Assembly: GCA_020024555.1 (NCBI GenBank)
Contig: JAHHTQ010000020.1
Coordinates: 1-36,054, forward strand
From: Angelakisella sp.
GTDB taxonomy: Bacteria; Bacillota; Clostridia; Oscillospirales; Ruminococcaceae
Direction: 5' to 3'
DNA: 36,054 nucleotides
The notes beneath the pieces were generated by a model, which did no database searches, was not told where the DNA came from, and saw nothing but the letters and a program-made list of their open reading frames with translations. This document shows, in pieces, positions 1 through 7,432 of this stretch (position 1 is the first letter of the stretch; each line of letters starts with the position of its first letter). The position numbers and the translations under genes were made by a program.

Positions 1-77
1 GAACCGCAATTTTTTGAAAAAAATTGAGTAAAACTTTTATAGACTTTGTCATTATAACGAATGATGATACCTTTTTT
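1..77 (-). repeat. Dispersed intergenic repeat, copy 1 (cut by window edge)
   Basis: Read on the minus strand, this segment matches 10291-10366 and 36009-36054: AAAAAAGGTAT, then a dyad around ATTCGT..ATGAC, then GTCTATAAAAGTTTTACTC, then AATTTTTTTCAAAAAATT and GCGGTTC. The dyad carries two changes relative to the other copies. The copy starts exactly at the window edge, so its outer boundary is unknown. It is noncoding and intergenic. Confidence 0.85.
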
Positions 78-87
78 TAGACGCTGC

Positions 88-124
88 GGCTACGTGGATA
101 CGAAAGTCCCCGTAGCCTTTTTAT
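88..124 (+). terminator. Rho-independent terminator
   Basis: The arms GGCTACG (88-94) and CGTAGCC (111-117) pair perfectly and are followed by a T-rich run. It would end transcription entering from before the window and insulate the merR-type gene at 222. Confidence 0.7.
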
Positions 125-156
125 TTGTTATTTGTAAAAATAATTTATATATTTAC

Positions 157-187
157 TTGACATTACACCCACTGCATAGTTTATTAT
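157..187 (+). promoter_or_regulatory. Promoter of merR-type gene with long spacer
   Basis: TTGACA (157-162) and TATTAT (182-187) are separated by 19 bp. A 19-20 bp spacer is the known hallmark of promoters activated by MerR-family regulators through DNA distortion. The gene immediately downstream is MerR-type, so autoregulation is a reasonable inference. A partial dyad ACT..AGT (171-180) lies in the spacer. Confidence 0.55.
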
Positions 188-221
188 AAGCGTACAAACT
201 CAGAAAGAAAGGTGATATATT

Positions 222-1106
222 ATGAATATAAAAGATGCCGAAACGCTATCCGGAATTTCCAAACGCAATATACGTTACTATGAACAGGAGGGAATGTTAA
301 ATCCAAAGCGAAATCAAGAAAATGATTACCGTGAATATTCCGAGCAAGATATATGTACGCTAAAACTTATTCGAGCTCTTCGTATGGTGGATATACCACT
401 GGACACAATACGTAATATTCTTGCAGATAAGGAAACTATTTCAAACGCGGCGGCAGAACAGGAAAAATTACTTAAACAAAGGGCAAAAGATATCGATACA
501 GCAATAAAATTTTGCCAAGAATTTCAAAATATAACGAAATCCGACAATATAGATATTTTGCTCAATAAAATGGATTCACCGCAAAATAAGAAAAATCTAT
601 TCAATGATTGGATTAATGACTATAAAAAACTTTCATATTCACTACATCAAAAAGTATTTACTTTTATTCCTGATGATGCCGTTACCACTCCGCAAGAGTT
701 TACCCTTGCCCTATTTAAATATGCAAATGATAACAAACTTAATATTATAATAACCAAAGAGGGTATGTATCCTGAATTCACTGTTGACGGAATTGAGTAT
801 ACCGCTGAACGTTTTTATACAAAAGTAGGTTTTGCGCCTGTTGCAACAATCCGATGTACCGCAAAAAACCCGAAACAATTTGAACCCGATTTGCCTAAGT
901 GGAAACAGATAATACTTACAATATTTCATTACAGTTGGATTTTAATAATTTTTATTTTACTCAACATTGACGTAATTATCCGTGGCGGAGGACTGAAACT
1001 GTTTTCATCTTGGAGAGGCTGGCTTGTATTTATCAGTATTTTTGTGCTTATTGCCATATCTTTGTTTCGGTTTACATTATTTACTTATAACAACAAAGAT
1101 AAATAA
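222..1106 (+). CDS. MerR-family transcriptional regulator with C-terminal membrane segments
   Basis: The protein has 294 residues. Residues 1-70 form a MerR winged helix-turn-helix, with the typical NIRYYEQEGML and YREYSEQDI stretches, followed by a helical linker (about 70-105). The middle (about 140-225) is a soluble domain I do not recognise. Two hydrophobic segments (about 229-252 and 266-288) end the protein, so it is probably membrane-tethered, which is unusual for MerR proteins. The start ATG is preceded by AAAGGTGAT at a suitable distance. The promoter has a 19-bp spacer typical of MerR targets. The gene stands alone between two terminators, so its only visible target is itself. The DNA-binding domain is secure; the signal it senses is unknown. 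Confidence 0.85.
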   Translation: MNIKDAETLSGISKRNIRYYEQEGMLNPKRNQENDYREYSEQDICTLKLIRALRMVDIPLDTIRNILADKETISNAAAEQEKLLKQRAKDIDTAIKFCQEFQNITKSDNIDILLNKMDSPQNKKNLFNDWINDYKKLSYSLHQKVFTFIPDDAVTTPQEFTLALFKYANDNKLNIIITKEGMYPEFTVDGIEYTAERFYTKVGFAPVATIRCTAKNPKQFEPDLPKWKQIILTIFHYSWILIIFILLNIDVIIRGGGLKLFSSWRGWLVFISIFVLIAISLFRFTLFTYNNKDK

Positions 1107-1148
1107 TTCAAATTTTCTATAATATGTCTGTAATATTACCGTATTTAA

Positions 1149-1194
1149 AAGCCGAAAAATCAACTTATATGCTGATTTTTCGGCTTTGTTTTAT
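1149..1194. terminator. Bidirectional terminator between convergent genes
   Basis: A near-perfect hairpin, AAGCCGAAAAATCA with TGATTTTTCGGCTT, is followed by TGTTTTATT on the plus strand and preceded by an A-rich run. It separates the convergent merR-type and sorC-type genes and can serve both. Confidence 0.8.
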
Positions 1195-1253
1195 TATCTT
1201 TTGATATTTTAAACTTTTATATGGCTATGTATTTTTCTGATATTTATGTAATT

Positions 1254-2210
1254 TTATAAATTTTCCTGTGTAATAATTGCCAGTGCCAAAACTTCATCAA
1301 TAATAATAGAATTGATATATTTTCCTTTTATTGCCGCCAAAATTGGATAGAGTTTCGATATTCCTTCGCATATTCCGACAGAAACAGGTGTTTTTTGTAA
1401 ATCTTCCGGTGAAATTGAAATCAATCTTTTTGTAATCTCCGTCTGGGGAATATTTCCGTCAGCAGTCATAAAGTGTCCGCAAACATCTCCTACACAGCCA
1501 ATATGCGACAGATTGTTTATAGCATTTTCTTCAATATAGCCTGCCCTATACAAAACTGATTTATTATGCGTAATAGCGCCAATTCCGATAATTGCAATAT
1601 CCATATGTTTCATCATATTAAAGTGCTGTTTAACCATAGGTTCTTCCATAAACATTTCTTTTAACTTTGGATTGTGAACAAGTAGCGGTGCCTGTATAAT
1701 ACTATCCTTACAATCTAACTTCTGAGCCAACTGTTTAACGAGCTCTCTGCCGTCAATATTTAAGTTTGCATTATACATACCGCCTATAATCTGAACTATT
1801 TTTGCGTTCGACATAGTGTGCTTTGGCTGAAATTCATTTACAAAAGCGCTCAATGTTGTTCCCCAAGAAATACCGATTGTTATATTGTTTGACAAATGTT
1901 CATTTAAAAAGTCACTTGCCGCCTTCCCTAACTGAGATTTTGTATCGGTATCTGTATTGCGGGTTTTTACAATTTTCACATATTGCAGTCCGAAATAATC
2001 TTTTATTTTCTTTTCATTGACAGGAATCGAACTTGCGGAGTCATCAATAGTGATAGTTACTATATTGAGTCTTCTTGCTTCTGTCAGCATTCTTGATATT
2101 TTCGGACGTGACAAGTGCATTAGCTCTGCGATTTCGGACTGAGACATATTTCCTTGATAATACAATTTTGCTACCTTTATTATTTGTTGCCTTTTAATAC
2201 TTTGTTTCAT
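1254..2210 (-). CDS. SorC/DeoR-family sugar-binding transcriptional regulator
   Basis: The protein has 318 residues. An N-terminal helix-turn-helix (about 8-50, with NMSQSEIAELMHLSRPKISR) is followed by the SorC effector domain, related to sugar-phosphate isomerase folds (about 60-315, with IGISWGTTLSAF, IGGMYN and the late ICEGISKLYPILAAI stretch). Family members sense a phosphorylated sugar and control sugar operons. It is transcribed divergently from the PTS/aldolase operon and shares a 70-bp control region with it, so it is very likely that operon's regulator, possibly responding to the imported sugar phosphate. The start is supported by AAGGGGG upstream of the ATG. Activator or repressor mode cannot be told from sequence. 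Confidence 0.9.
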   Translation of the reverse strand: MKQSIKRQQIIKVAKLYYQGNMSQSEIAELMHLSRPKISRMLTEARRLNIVTITIDDSASSIPVNEKKIKDYFGLQYVKIVKTRNTDTDTKSQLGKAASDFLNEHLSNNITIGISWGTTLSAFVNEFQPKHTMSNAKIVQIIGGMYNANLNIDGRELVKQLAQKLDCKDSIIQAPLLVHNPKLKEMFMEEPMVKQHFNMMKHMDIAIIGIGAITHNKSVLYRAGYIEENAINNLSHIGCVGDVCGHFMTADGNIPQTEITKRLISISPEDLQKTPVSVGICEGISKLYPILAAIKGKYINSIIIDEVLALAIITQENL

Positions 2211-2234
2211 AAAATCAATACCCCCTTGTCATAT

Positions 2235-2263
2235 ATTATAAATTATATTGAACAAATGTGCAA
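2235..2263 (-). promoter_or_regulatory. Promoter of the sorC-type regulator
   Basis: On the minus strand, TTGCAC (2263-2258) and TATAAT (2240-2235) are separated by exactly 17 bp, and the gene starts 25 bp downstream. The -35 box lies inside the operator dyads at 2247-2286, which fits autoregulation. Confidence 0.6.
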
Positions 2264-2286
2264 TATATATCTATTTAAATATTGCA
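2247..2286. promoter_or_regulatory. Operator region between sorC-type gene and PTS operon
   Basis: Two dyads are visible. At 2247-2264, ATTGAACAAATGTGCAAT fits ATTGnACAnnTGTnCAAT and resembles the operator of Bacillus DeoR, a distant relative of SorC proteins. At 2259-2286, TGCAATAT and ATATTGCA are perfect inverted arms 12 bp apart. They overlap the -35 boxes of both divergent promoters, so one bound regulator could control both genes. Confidence 0.6.
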
Positions 2287-2310
2287 ATTTTGAAAAACAT
2301 TATATATAAT
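2282..2310 (+). promoter_or_regulatory. Promoter of the PTS/aldolase operon
   Basis: TTGCAA (2282-2287) and TATAAT (2305-2310) have a 17-bp spacer. The right arm of the operator dyad covers the -35 box. The first gene of the operon starts 33 bp further on, after AGGAGG. Confidence 0.65.
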
Positions 2311-2343
2311 ATATACAAAATATAGATAATAGGAGGAATATTT

Positions 2344-3183
2344 ATGTTAGTTAATTCAAAAAAGATACTATTAGATGCAAAAAAAGGCGGTTATGGACTG
2401 CCTGCGCCTGATTATTTGGATATTGACTCTGCAAGAGTATATGCCAAAGTTGCAGAAAAATTCAATATGCCACTACTACTGTCCTATCCTCAACTACTTG
2501 ACAGTAATTTTCCTTTAAAGGAGGCAGCAGTAGTCGGTAAACTTATCGCAGAACAATCAAGCGTTCCTGTTGCGCTGCATCTTGACCACGGAGAAGATGT
2601 TGATTTTATCAAAAGAGCTATTGACTTAGGCTTTACATCTGTTATGATAGACGCTTCTATGGAAACATTTGAAAACAACGTTAAAAAGACTTTGGAAGTA
2701 GTCGAATATGCTCATCAAAGGGGCGTAAGTGTCGAAGCTGAAATAGGACATGTAGGACACGGAGAATACCCAACAGAAAGTTCTGTACCCACCGAAAGCG
2801 TTTATACAGAAGTTGATGAAGCTGTTAAATTTGCAGAATTGACAGGAGTAGATTCACTTGCTGTTTCAATAGGTACTTTACATGGATTTTATGCTAAATC
2901 TATGGTTCCAAAATTAAACTTTGAACGCCTAGATGACATTAACAAAGCTCTTAATATTCCTCTTGTTCTTCACGGCGGTTCGGGCAGCGGTGACGATAAT
3001 TTATGTTTATGCGTCAAAAAAGGTATCACAAAAATAAATATTTTTACCGATTTGCTTGTAGGCGCAATCAATCAAATAAATAATGATAAACCAGATAAGT
3101 ATCCTGTATTAAAGCAATCCGCCGATAAAGGTATGTATGATGTTTTGTCACATTACTATGAAATATTTACAAATGTAAAATAA
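2344..3183 (+). CDS. Class II ketose-bisphosphate aldolase (GatY/KbaY/FbaA family)
   Basis: The protein has 279 residues, the usual size for tagatose- or fructose-bisphosphate aldolases of the zinc class. Visible signatures are HLDHGED with catalytic Asp81 and zinc ligand His82, GTLHGFY with His180, and LVLHGGSGSG with His210. The family splits a ketose bisphosphate into dihydroxyacetone phosphate and an aldehyde. It is the first gene of a PTS operon and sits 31 bp before a triose-phosphate isomerase, so the cleaved product would feed glycolysis directly. No kinase is encoded in the operon, so either a housekeeping kinase makes the bisphosphate or the substrate is a different sugar phosphate. 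The exact substrate cannot be assigned from sequence. Confidence 0.9.
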   Translation: MLVNSKKILLDAKKGGYGLPAPDYLDIDSARVYAKVAEKFNMPLLLSYPQLLDSNFPLKEAAVVGKLIAEQSSVPVALHLDHGEDVDFIKRAIDLGFTSVMIDASMETFENNVKKTLEVVEYAHQRGVSVEAEIGHVGHGEYPTESSVPTESVYTEVDEAVKFAELTGVDSLAVSIGTLHGFYAKSMVPKLNFERLDDINKALNIPLVLHGGSGSGDDNLCLCVKKGITKINIFTDLLVGAINQINNDKPDKYPVLKQSADKGMYDVLSHYYEIFTNVK

Positions 3184-3214
3184 AAATGTAAAATATATAT
3201 AGGAGATTAAATAT

Positions 3215-3913
3215 ATGGAAAAAGTTAAATTGAGAGTTCCTTTCTTTGTAGTAAACCCGAAGGCTTATATGTATGGCGATGAGGTTTTGAAACTTGCGGA
3301 GTATACAGACAAGTTGGCTAAAAAATACGATTTTGATATTTTATTTACAGCCCAGCACGTAGACCTATACAGAATATCCGAAAATTCAACAAATCTTATT
3401 GTAACAGCTCAACACATGGACGGAATGAAGCAAGGCAGCGGTATGGGACACATTCTACCCGAAGGAATAGTAGCAGCCGGCGCAAAAGCAGTATTCCTAA
3501 ACCATGCCGAACACCCTTTGACAATGTCAGAACTTGCAAAAGCTATGAAACGCGCAAATGAACTTGGAATTTTAACAATAGTTTGCGCCGATACTCCTGA
3601 AGAAGCAACCGCAATAGCAACACTTCACCCAGATGTAATGGTTTGCGAACCTACATCGTTAATCGGAACAGGTAAAGTAAGTGACGCTGAATATATGCGC
3701 GCAACAAACGAAGCAGTAAAATCAGTTTCACCAAACACTCTTGTACTTCAAGCAGCAGGTATCAGCACAGGAAAAAACGTATATGATGCTATAATGTGCG
3801 GAGCTGACGGAACAGGCGGTACAAGTGGAATAGTAGCGGCAAAAGACCCGTTTGCTGTTTTAGATGAAATGATGGAAGCTTTGGATAAAGCAAGAACTGA
3901 ACGTAATAAATAA
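3215..3913 (+). CDS. Short-form triose-phosphate isomerase family protein
   Basis: The protein has 232 residues, like the compact archaeal-type isomerases rather than the roughly 250-residue housekeeping TpiA. Catalytic residues are recognisable: Lys16 in NPKAY, His97 in LNHAEHPL, and Glu145 in VCEPTSLIGTG. The phosphate-binding GADGTGGTSG loop follows. It would interconvert dihydroxyacetone phosphate and glyceraldehyde 3-phosphate, the products of the aldolase just upstream. A dedicated isomerase inside a sugar operon probably duplicates a housekeeping one; a related phosphorylated aldose/ketose pair as substrate is also possible. The start is supported by AGGAGATTAAAT upstream. Gaps to both neighbours are short, so it is co-transcribed. 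Confidence 0.88.
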   Translation: MEKVKLRVPFFVVNPKAYMYGDEVLKLAEYTDKLAKKYDFDILFTAQHVDLYRISENSTNLIVTAQHMDGMKQGSGMGHILPEGIVAAGAKAVFLNHAEHPLTMSELAKAMKRANELGILTIVCADTPEEATAIATLHPDVMVCEPTSLIGTGKVSDAEYMRATNEAVKSVSPNTLVLQAAGISTGKNVYDAIMCGADGTGGTSGIVAAKDPFAVLDEMMEALDKARTERNK

Positions 3914-3934
3914 TAATACAAAGGAGAAAGATTT

Positions 3935-4453
3935 ATGGCTATTTATTCAGAAACAATTATCACTACTTCAAAAGGAGGTCGTCCAAGCTACCACAATATT
4001 ACAGAGCAAGTCCGCGCTATTGTTGAAAAAAGCGGTATAAAAGACGGTATATGCGTTGTTCAATCACCGCATACAACATGCTCGGTAGTTTTTGAAGAAT
4101 TTGTTCATGATACAGATTTTAACGGTGACGAGTATTTGCAGGTTGACCTCAACAGAATACTTGATAAAATAGTTCCACGTGAGCTTTCGGAAAATACAAA
4201 TTACAGATATCCGGGTCCAAAACACGTTGACTTTTTAATGAATCTTAATGACCCTATGTATCCTGCGGATCCGGGAACAATTTTGAACGGTGACGCGCAT
4301 ATAAGAGCTTCTCTCTTTGGCGCAAGCGAATCATTTGTACTAAAAGACGGCAAACTGCAAATAGGCACAGTTGGATACATATATTTTATAGATTGGGATC
4401 AAAATAGAATTCGTGACAGAAAATGTCATATTATGATAGTGGGCGAAAAATAA
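3935..4453 (+). CDS. YjbQ/UPF0047-family protein (secondary thiamine-phosphate synthase-like)
   Basis: The protein has 172 residues. The family pattern is clear: QSPHTTCSVVFEEF near residue 45, a central region ending with NGDAHIRASLFGASES, and the C-terminal GTVGYIYFIDWDQNRIRDR stretch. Family members are small trimeric beta-sandwich proteins. E. coli YjbQ is reported to have a weak thiamine-phosphate synthase activity that rescues thiE mutants, and its true reaction is considered unsettled. Here the gene lies between a triose-phosphate isomerase and a PTS EIIB, with no thiamine gene nearby, which argues that this member acts on a sugar-phosphate-derived compound. It is somewhat longer than the usual roughly 135-140 residues, with an insertion around HDTDFNGDEYLQ and the following tract. 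AAAGGAG precedes the start. Confidence 0.85.
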   Translation: MAIYSETIITTSKGGRPSYHNITEQVRAIVEKSGIKDGICVVQSPHTTCSVVFEEFVHDTDFNGDEYLQVDLNRILDKIVPRELSENTNYRYPGPKHVDFLMNLNDPMYPADPGTILNGDAHIRASLFGASESFVLKDGKLQIGTVGYIYFIDWDQNRIRDRKCHIMIVGEK

Positions 4454-4513
4454 TTCTATCTTATTTTGTAATGAATTATTTTAATAATATATATATTAAA
4501 AAGGAGAATATTT

Positions 4514-4798
4514 ATGAAAAAAATTCTATTATGTTGTGGTTCAGGTATAGCTACATCAACAGCGGCGGCAGCTCGTCTAAAAGAAAAATTGGAAGAGAGA
4601 GGTTTCGCAGGACAATTCACTACTACCCAGTGCAAAGTAAATGAAGTTGAATCTAAAATTGAAGATTATGATTTGGTTGTATCAACTGCTGTTCTTACAC
4701 AATCATTTTCAAAGCCGGTAGTTCAGGGAATTCCTTTCTTGACAGGCATAGGTCTGGATAAAACAATCGACGAGATTATCAGCAAACTTGGTTGGTAA
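4514..4798 (+). CDS. PTS galactitol-type EIIB component
   Basis: The protein has 94 residues. The N-terminal MKKILLCCGSGIATSTAAA contains the phospho-acceptor loop; by analogy with GatB, Cys8 of CGSG is the phosphorylated residue. The fold is a small Rossmann-like IIB of the lactose/galactitol type. It takes phosphate from the EIIA encoded at 6901 and passes it to the sugar bound by the EIIC encoded next. AAAGGAGAAT precedes the start. The substrate is unassigned, because EIIs of this type are also used for sugars other than galactitol. Confidence 0.93.
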   Translation: MKKILLCCGSGIATSTAAAARLKEKLEERGFAGQFTTTQCKVNEVESKIEDYDLVVSTAVLTQSFSKPVVQGIPFLTGIGLDKTIDEIISKLGW

Positions 4799-4860
4799 CT
4801 TGAATTAAAGCTAAAATAAATATTTTATAATTTATATTATAAATGTTTGGAGGTAGTATT

Positions 4861-6231
4861 ATGGATTTTTTGGTTAAAGCCGCCGGATTTATCAGTGGTT
4901 TGGGTTCATCAGTAATGATGGCGATAATAGTAACAATCTTAGGTTTGATTTTCGGAGCAAAATTCGGACGTTCATTAAGAGCCGGTTTAACTGTTGGTGT
5001 CGGACTAATCGGTATCACAACAGTATTCGGTTTGCTTGGCTCAAACTTGGGTCCCGCAACACAGGCAATGGTAGAAAAATATGGATTCAGTCTGTCAGTA
5101 ATAGATGTTGGCTGGCCGGCAGCATCAGCGATAGCTATGGCAACAAATGTTGGCGCTATGATAATTCCATTTGGTCTTTTGATTAACGTTATAATGTTAT
5201 TGACAAATACAACGCAAACTGTAAACGTTGATATTTGGAACTATTGGCACTTTGCATTTACAGGCGCATTGGTTGCAGGCGTTACAGGAAACATTGCTTA
5301 CGGCTTTATTGCGGCTGGCGTAAATATGGTTATAGTTATGGTAATAGCTGACCTTACAGCTCCTGCGGTTGCAAAATACAACGGACTTGAAGGTGTTTCA
5401 ATTCCTCACGGATTTTCAGGCGCTTTTGTCCCGCTTGCTTGGGTAACAGATAAAATTATAGGTTCTATCCCGGGACTGAAAAAAGTTGACATCAACTTTG
5501 AAAAAGTTCAAAAGAAATTCGGCGTTTTGGGTGAACCAATACTTATCGGTACAGTTATCGGTACAGTTATCGGTCTATTTGCAGGTTATGGCTGGGCTTC
5601 GCTACAACTTGGTATAACAATGGGCGCTGTCCTTGTTCTAACTCCTAAGATGGCGGCTCTTTTAATGGAAGGTTTGCTTCCTCTTTCAGATGCGGCATCA
5701 GGCTTTATCACAAAACACTTCTCAAACAGAGGTAAAATTTATATAGGACTTGATTCAGCCGTTGGCGTAGGTAACCCAATAACAATAGCTCTTTCACTTA
5801 TCCTTGTTCCCGTTACACTAATCCTTGCTATGATTCTTCCGGGAAATAAAGTTTTGCCATTCGGTGACTTGGCAACACTTCCGTATATGATGGTTTTGAT
5901 TTTGCCTATCTGTAAAAATAACGGTTTCCGCGCATTAATCGTTGGTCTTGTTTCACTTGCATCAGGACTGTACTTTGCAACAGACCTTGCAAAACTACAC
6001 ACAGACCTTGCTGTTCAAGCAAGCTTTGCTATGCCGGAAGGTTCATCGCTTATTTCTTCAATCTGTGACGGTGGTAACCCTCTGTCATGGGTGATTACAA
6101 AGATTTCAAATCTAAATTATGTAGGTATAATCATACTTGTTGCAATAGCTATTGCTCTTGCTGTGTTTAACAGATTTAGAATAGTAAAAGAAGCCAAAGC
6201 TCTAAAAGTTGAAGAAACAGCTACAAAATAA
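4861..6231 (+). CDS. PTS galactitol-type EIIC permease
   Basis: The protein has 456 residues, is strongly hydrophobic with about ten membrane segments, and has GatC-like stretches such as SVIDVGWPAASAIA and GVSIPHGFSGAFVPLAW. The chosen start is the ATG right after GGAGGTAGTATT; an upstream in-frame ATG at 4843 would place that ribosome binding site inside the gene and is rejected. It forms the sugar channel of the permease with EIIB (upstream) and EIIA (6901). Neither a galactitol-phosphate dehydrogenase nor a tagatose-phosphate kinase is present in the operon, so galactitol itself is not established as the substrate. Confidence 0.93.
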   Translation: MDFLVKAAGFISGLGSSVMMAIIVTILGLIFGAKFGRSLRAGLTVGVGLIGITTVFGLLGSNLGPATQAMVEKYGFSLSVIDVGWPAASAIAMATNVGAMIIPFGLLINVIMLLTNTTQTVNVDIWNYWHFAFTGALVAGVTGNIAYGFIAAGVNMVIVMVIADLTAPAVAKYNGLEGVSIPHGFSGAFVPLAWVTDKIIGSIPGLKKVDINFEKVQKKFGVLGEPILIGTVIGTVIGLFAGYGWASLQLGITMGAVLVLTPKMAALLMEGLLPLSDAASGFITKHFSNRGKIYIGLDSAVGVGNPITIALSLILVPVTLILAMILPGNKVLPFGDLATLPYMMVLILPICKNNGFRALIVGLVSLASGLYFATDLAKLHTDLAVQASFAMPEGSSLISSICDGGNPLSWVITKISNLNYVGIIILVAIAIALAVFNRFRIVKEAKALKVEETATK

Positions 6232-6249
6232 TTATTTAAGCATTTTTAA

Positions 6250-6284
6250 GCAATAGAGGTAGCTCAAATATCTATCTCTGTTGC
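6250..6284 (+). promoter_or_regulatory. Strong intra-operon RNA hairpin abutting a ribosome binding site
   Basis: GCAATAGAGGTAG (6250-6262) and CTATCTCTGTTGC (6272-6284) pair along all 13 positions in RNA, with two G-U wobbles and a 9-nt loop. No U-run follows; AAAGGAGG begins at the next base. It is more likely a processing, stability or translation-control element than a terminator, placed between the EIIC gene and the unknown membrane protein gene. Confidence 0.65.
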
Positions 6285-6300
6285 AAAGGAGGATTTTTAG

Positions 6301-6858
6301 GTGGAAATATATTCAATTGAACCAAAAAGATTTCACATAAGTATTACCGCTACGGGTATATTTTGCATATTCTTTTGCATATTTTCTATCATAAATGTTA
6401 TAAAAGGTGATATGTTATATTTGGTACTTGGTATTGTATGTATATATCATATTATAAATTGTTTTGTATCTGTAAGTAATCCGTCAAAAGTTAAAATTTC
6501 AGATGATGAAATAAGCTTTTCGGCTTATGGAAAAATGCATACATACAAAAAAGATGAGATAGAAAATATCCAAATCAAAGAACTGTCAAAATACAGAAAA
6601 ATGTATGTAAGAATTAATGATGCGAAACTTTTAAAGGGTAGATATTGGATAAATTGCGATAAAATGAATGACGGAAAGAAGTTATGGGATTCACTTATAT
6701 ATTTTGAATACAAAAAAAATCCAAACCAACTCAAATTTCAAGCATATACGCCTAAAAATCCTTATGTTGAAGAAGAAACCACAGACTCTGATAATCAGAA
6801 AAACTTAGAAGAAAATTCAACTGTTTCCGATACGGAAATAACAAATAATGAGATTTAA
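6301..6858 (+). CDS. Unknown two-helix membrane protein with PH-like cytoplasmic domain
   Basis: The protein has 185 residues and starts at GTG, 7 bp after AAAGGAGGA. Two closely spaced membrane helices (about 14-35 and 38-57) form a hairpin. They are followed by a soluble domain (about 62-150) that looks like a small beta-rich module with a closing helix (KVKISDDEISFSAYG, then DGKKLWDSLIYFEY), reminiscent of bacterial PH-like domains found after membrane hairpins. The last 35 residues are acidic and low in complexity. I do not recognise a family. Its position between the EIIC and EIIA genes suggests a role linked to the permease, such as an accessory or regulatory subunit, but nothing in the sequence proves that. 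Confidence 0.75.
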   Translation: MEIYSIEPKRFHISITATGIFCIFFCIFSIINVIKGDMLYLVLGIVCIYHIINCFVSVSNPSKVKISDDEISFSAYGKMHTYKKDEIENIQIKELSKYRKMYVRINDAKLLKGRYWINCDKMNDGKKLWDSLIYFEYKKNPNQLKFQAYTPKNPYVEEETTDSDNQKNLEENSTVSDTEITNNEI

Positions 6859-6900
6859 CTGTAAAATTATATATGATAATATGTTAAGCGGAGGTTTAAT

Positions 6901-7383
6901 ATGAACGATAGAGAAAAAATTCTTGACGAAATGATATTTGACAGCAAACTTGTAAAAATGAATTTGAATTGCGCTTCCAACGAAGACGCATTGGAGCAAC
7001 TGGCAAATGTCCTTTTGGAACAAGGCTTGGTAAAAGATAGCTATATAGAGGCAATCAAAGAGAGAGAAAGAGTTTTTGCGACAGGACTTGAACTTATAGA
7101 TATGGGTATAGCATTGCCACACACAACACCTGACCATGTTAATGAACCGGCTATGGCAGTTGGTATTTTGGAAAAACCTGTAACATTTATCGGTATGGGT
7201 GAACCTGACCACAAAATAGATGTTGAGATTATTTTTATGCTTGCTGTAAAAAAATCAGACGCGCAATTAAAAATACTTCAAGCGCTACTCAAAGTATTTC
7301 AGCAAGAAGGCAAGTTAAAAGAACTTAAAAACTGCAAAACAAGCGAAGAAGTTGCTCTGATGCTAAAAAACCTTCTTCCTTAA
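6901..7383 (+). CDS. PTS EIIA component, fructose/mannitol/galactitol type
   Basis: The protein has 160 residues, a single EIIA type-2 domain. The phosphorylated histidine is His74 in GIALPHTTPDHV. It accepts phosphate from HPr and transfers it to the EIIB encoded at 4514. The start follows GGAGG and lies 42 bp after the unknown membrane protein. The gene order B-C-(unknown)-A is unusual only in the inserted gene. The following EI and HPr genes make the relay complete inside one operon. Confidence 0.93.
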   Translation: MNDREKILDEMIFDSKLVKMNLNCASNEDALEQLANVLLEQGLVKDSYIEAIKERERVFATGLELIDMGIALPHTTPDHVNEPAMAVGILEKPVTFIGMGEPDHKIDVEIIFMLAVKKSDAQLKILQALLKVFQQEGKLKELKNCKTSEEVALMLKNLLP

Positions 7384-7432
7384 ATTATATATAAAATCTT
7401 GCTCTGTATAATATTTTGGAGGTAAGGAATAT

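Noticed and set aside
3880..3935. Possible thiamine (TPP) riboswitch before the YjbQ gene
   Set aside because: The gap to the upstream gene is 21 bp and holds only a ribosome binding site; there is no room or motif for the aptamer.
4423..4644. Plus-strand open frame overlapping yjbQ and EIIB genes
   Set aside because: It overlaps two firmly identified genes in another frame.
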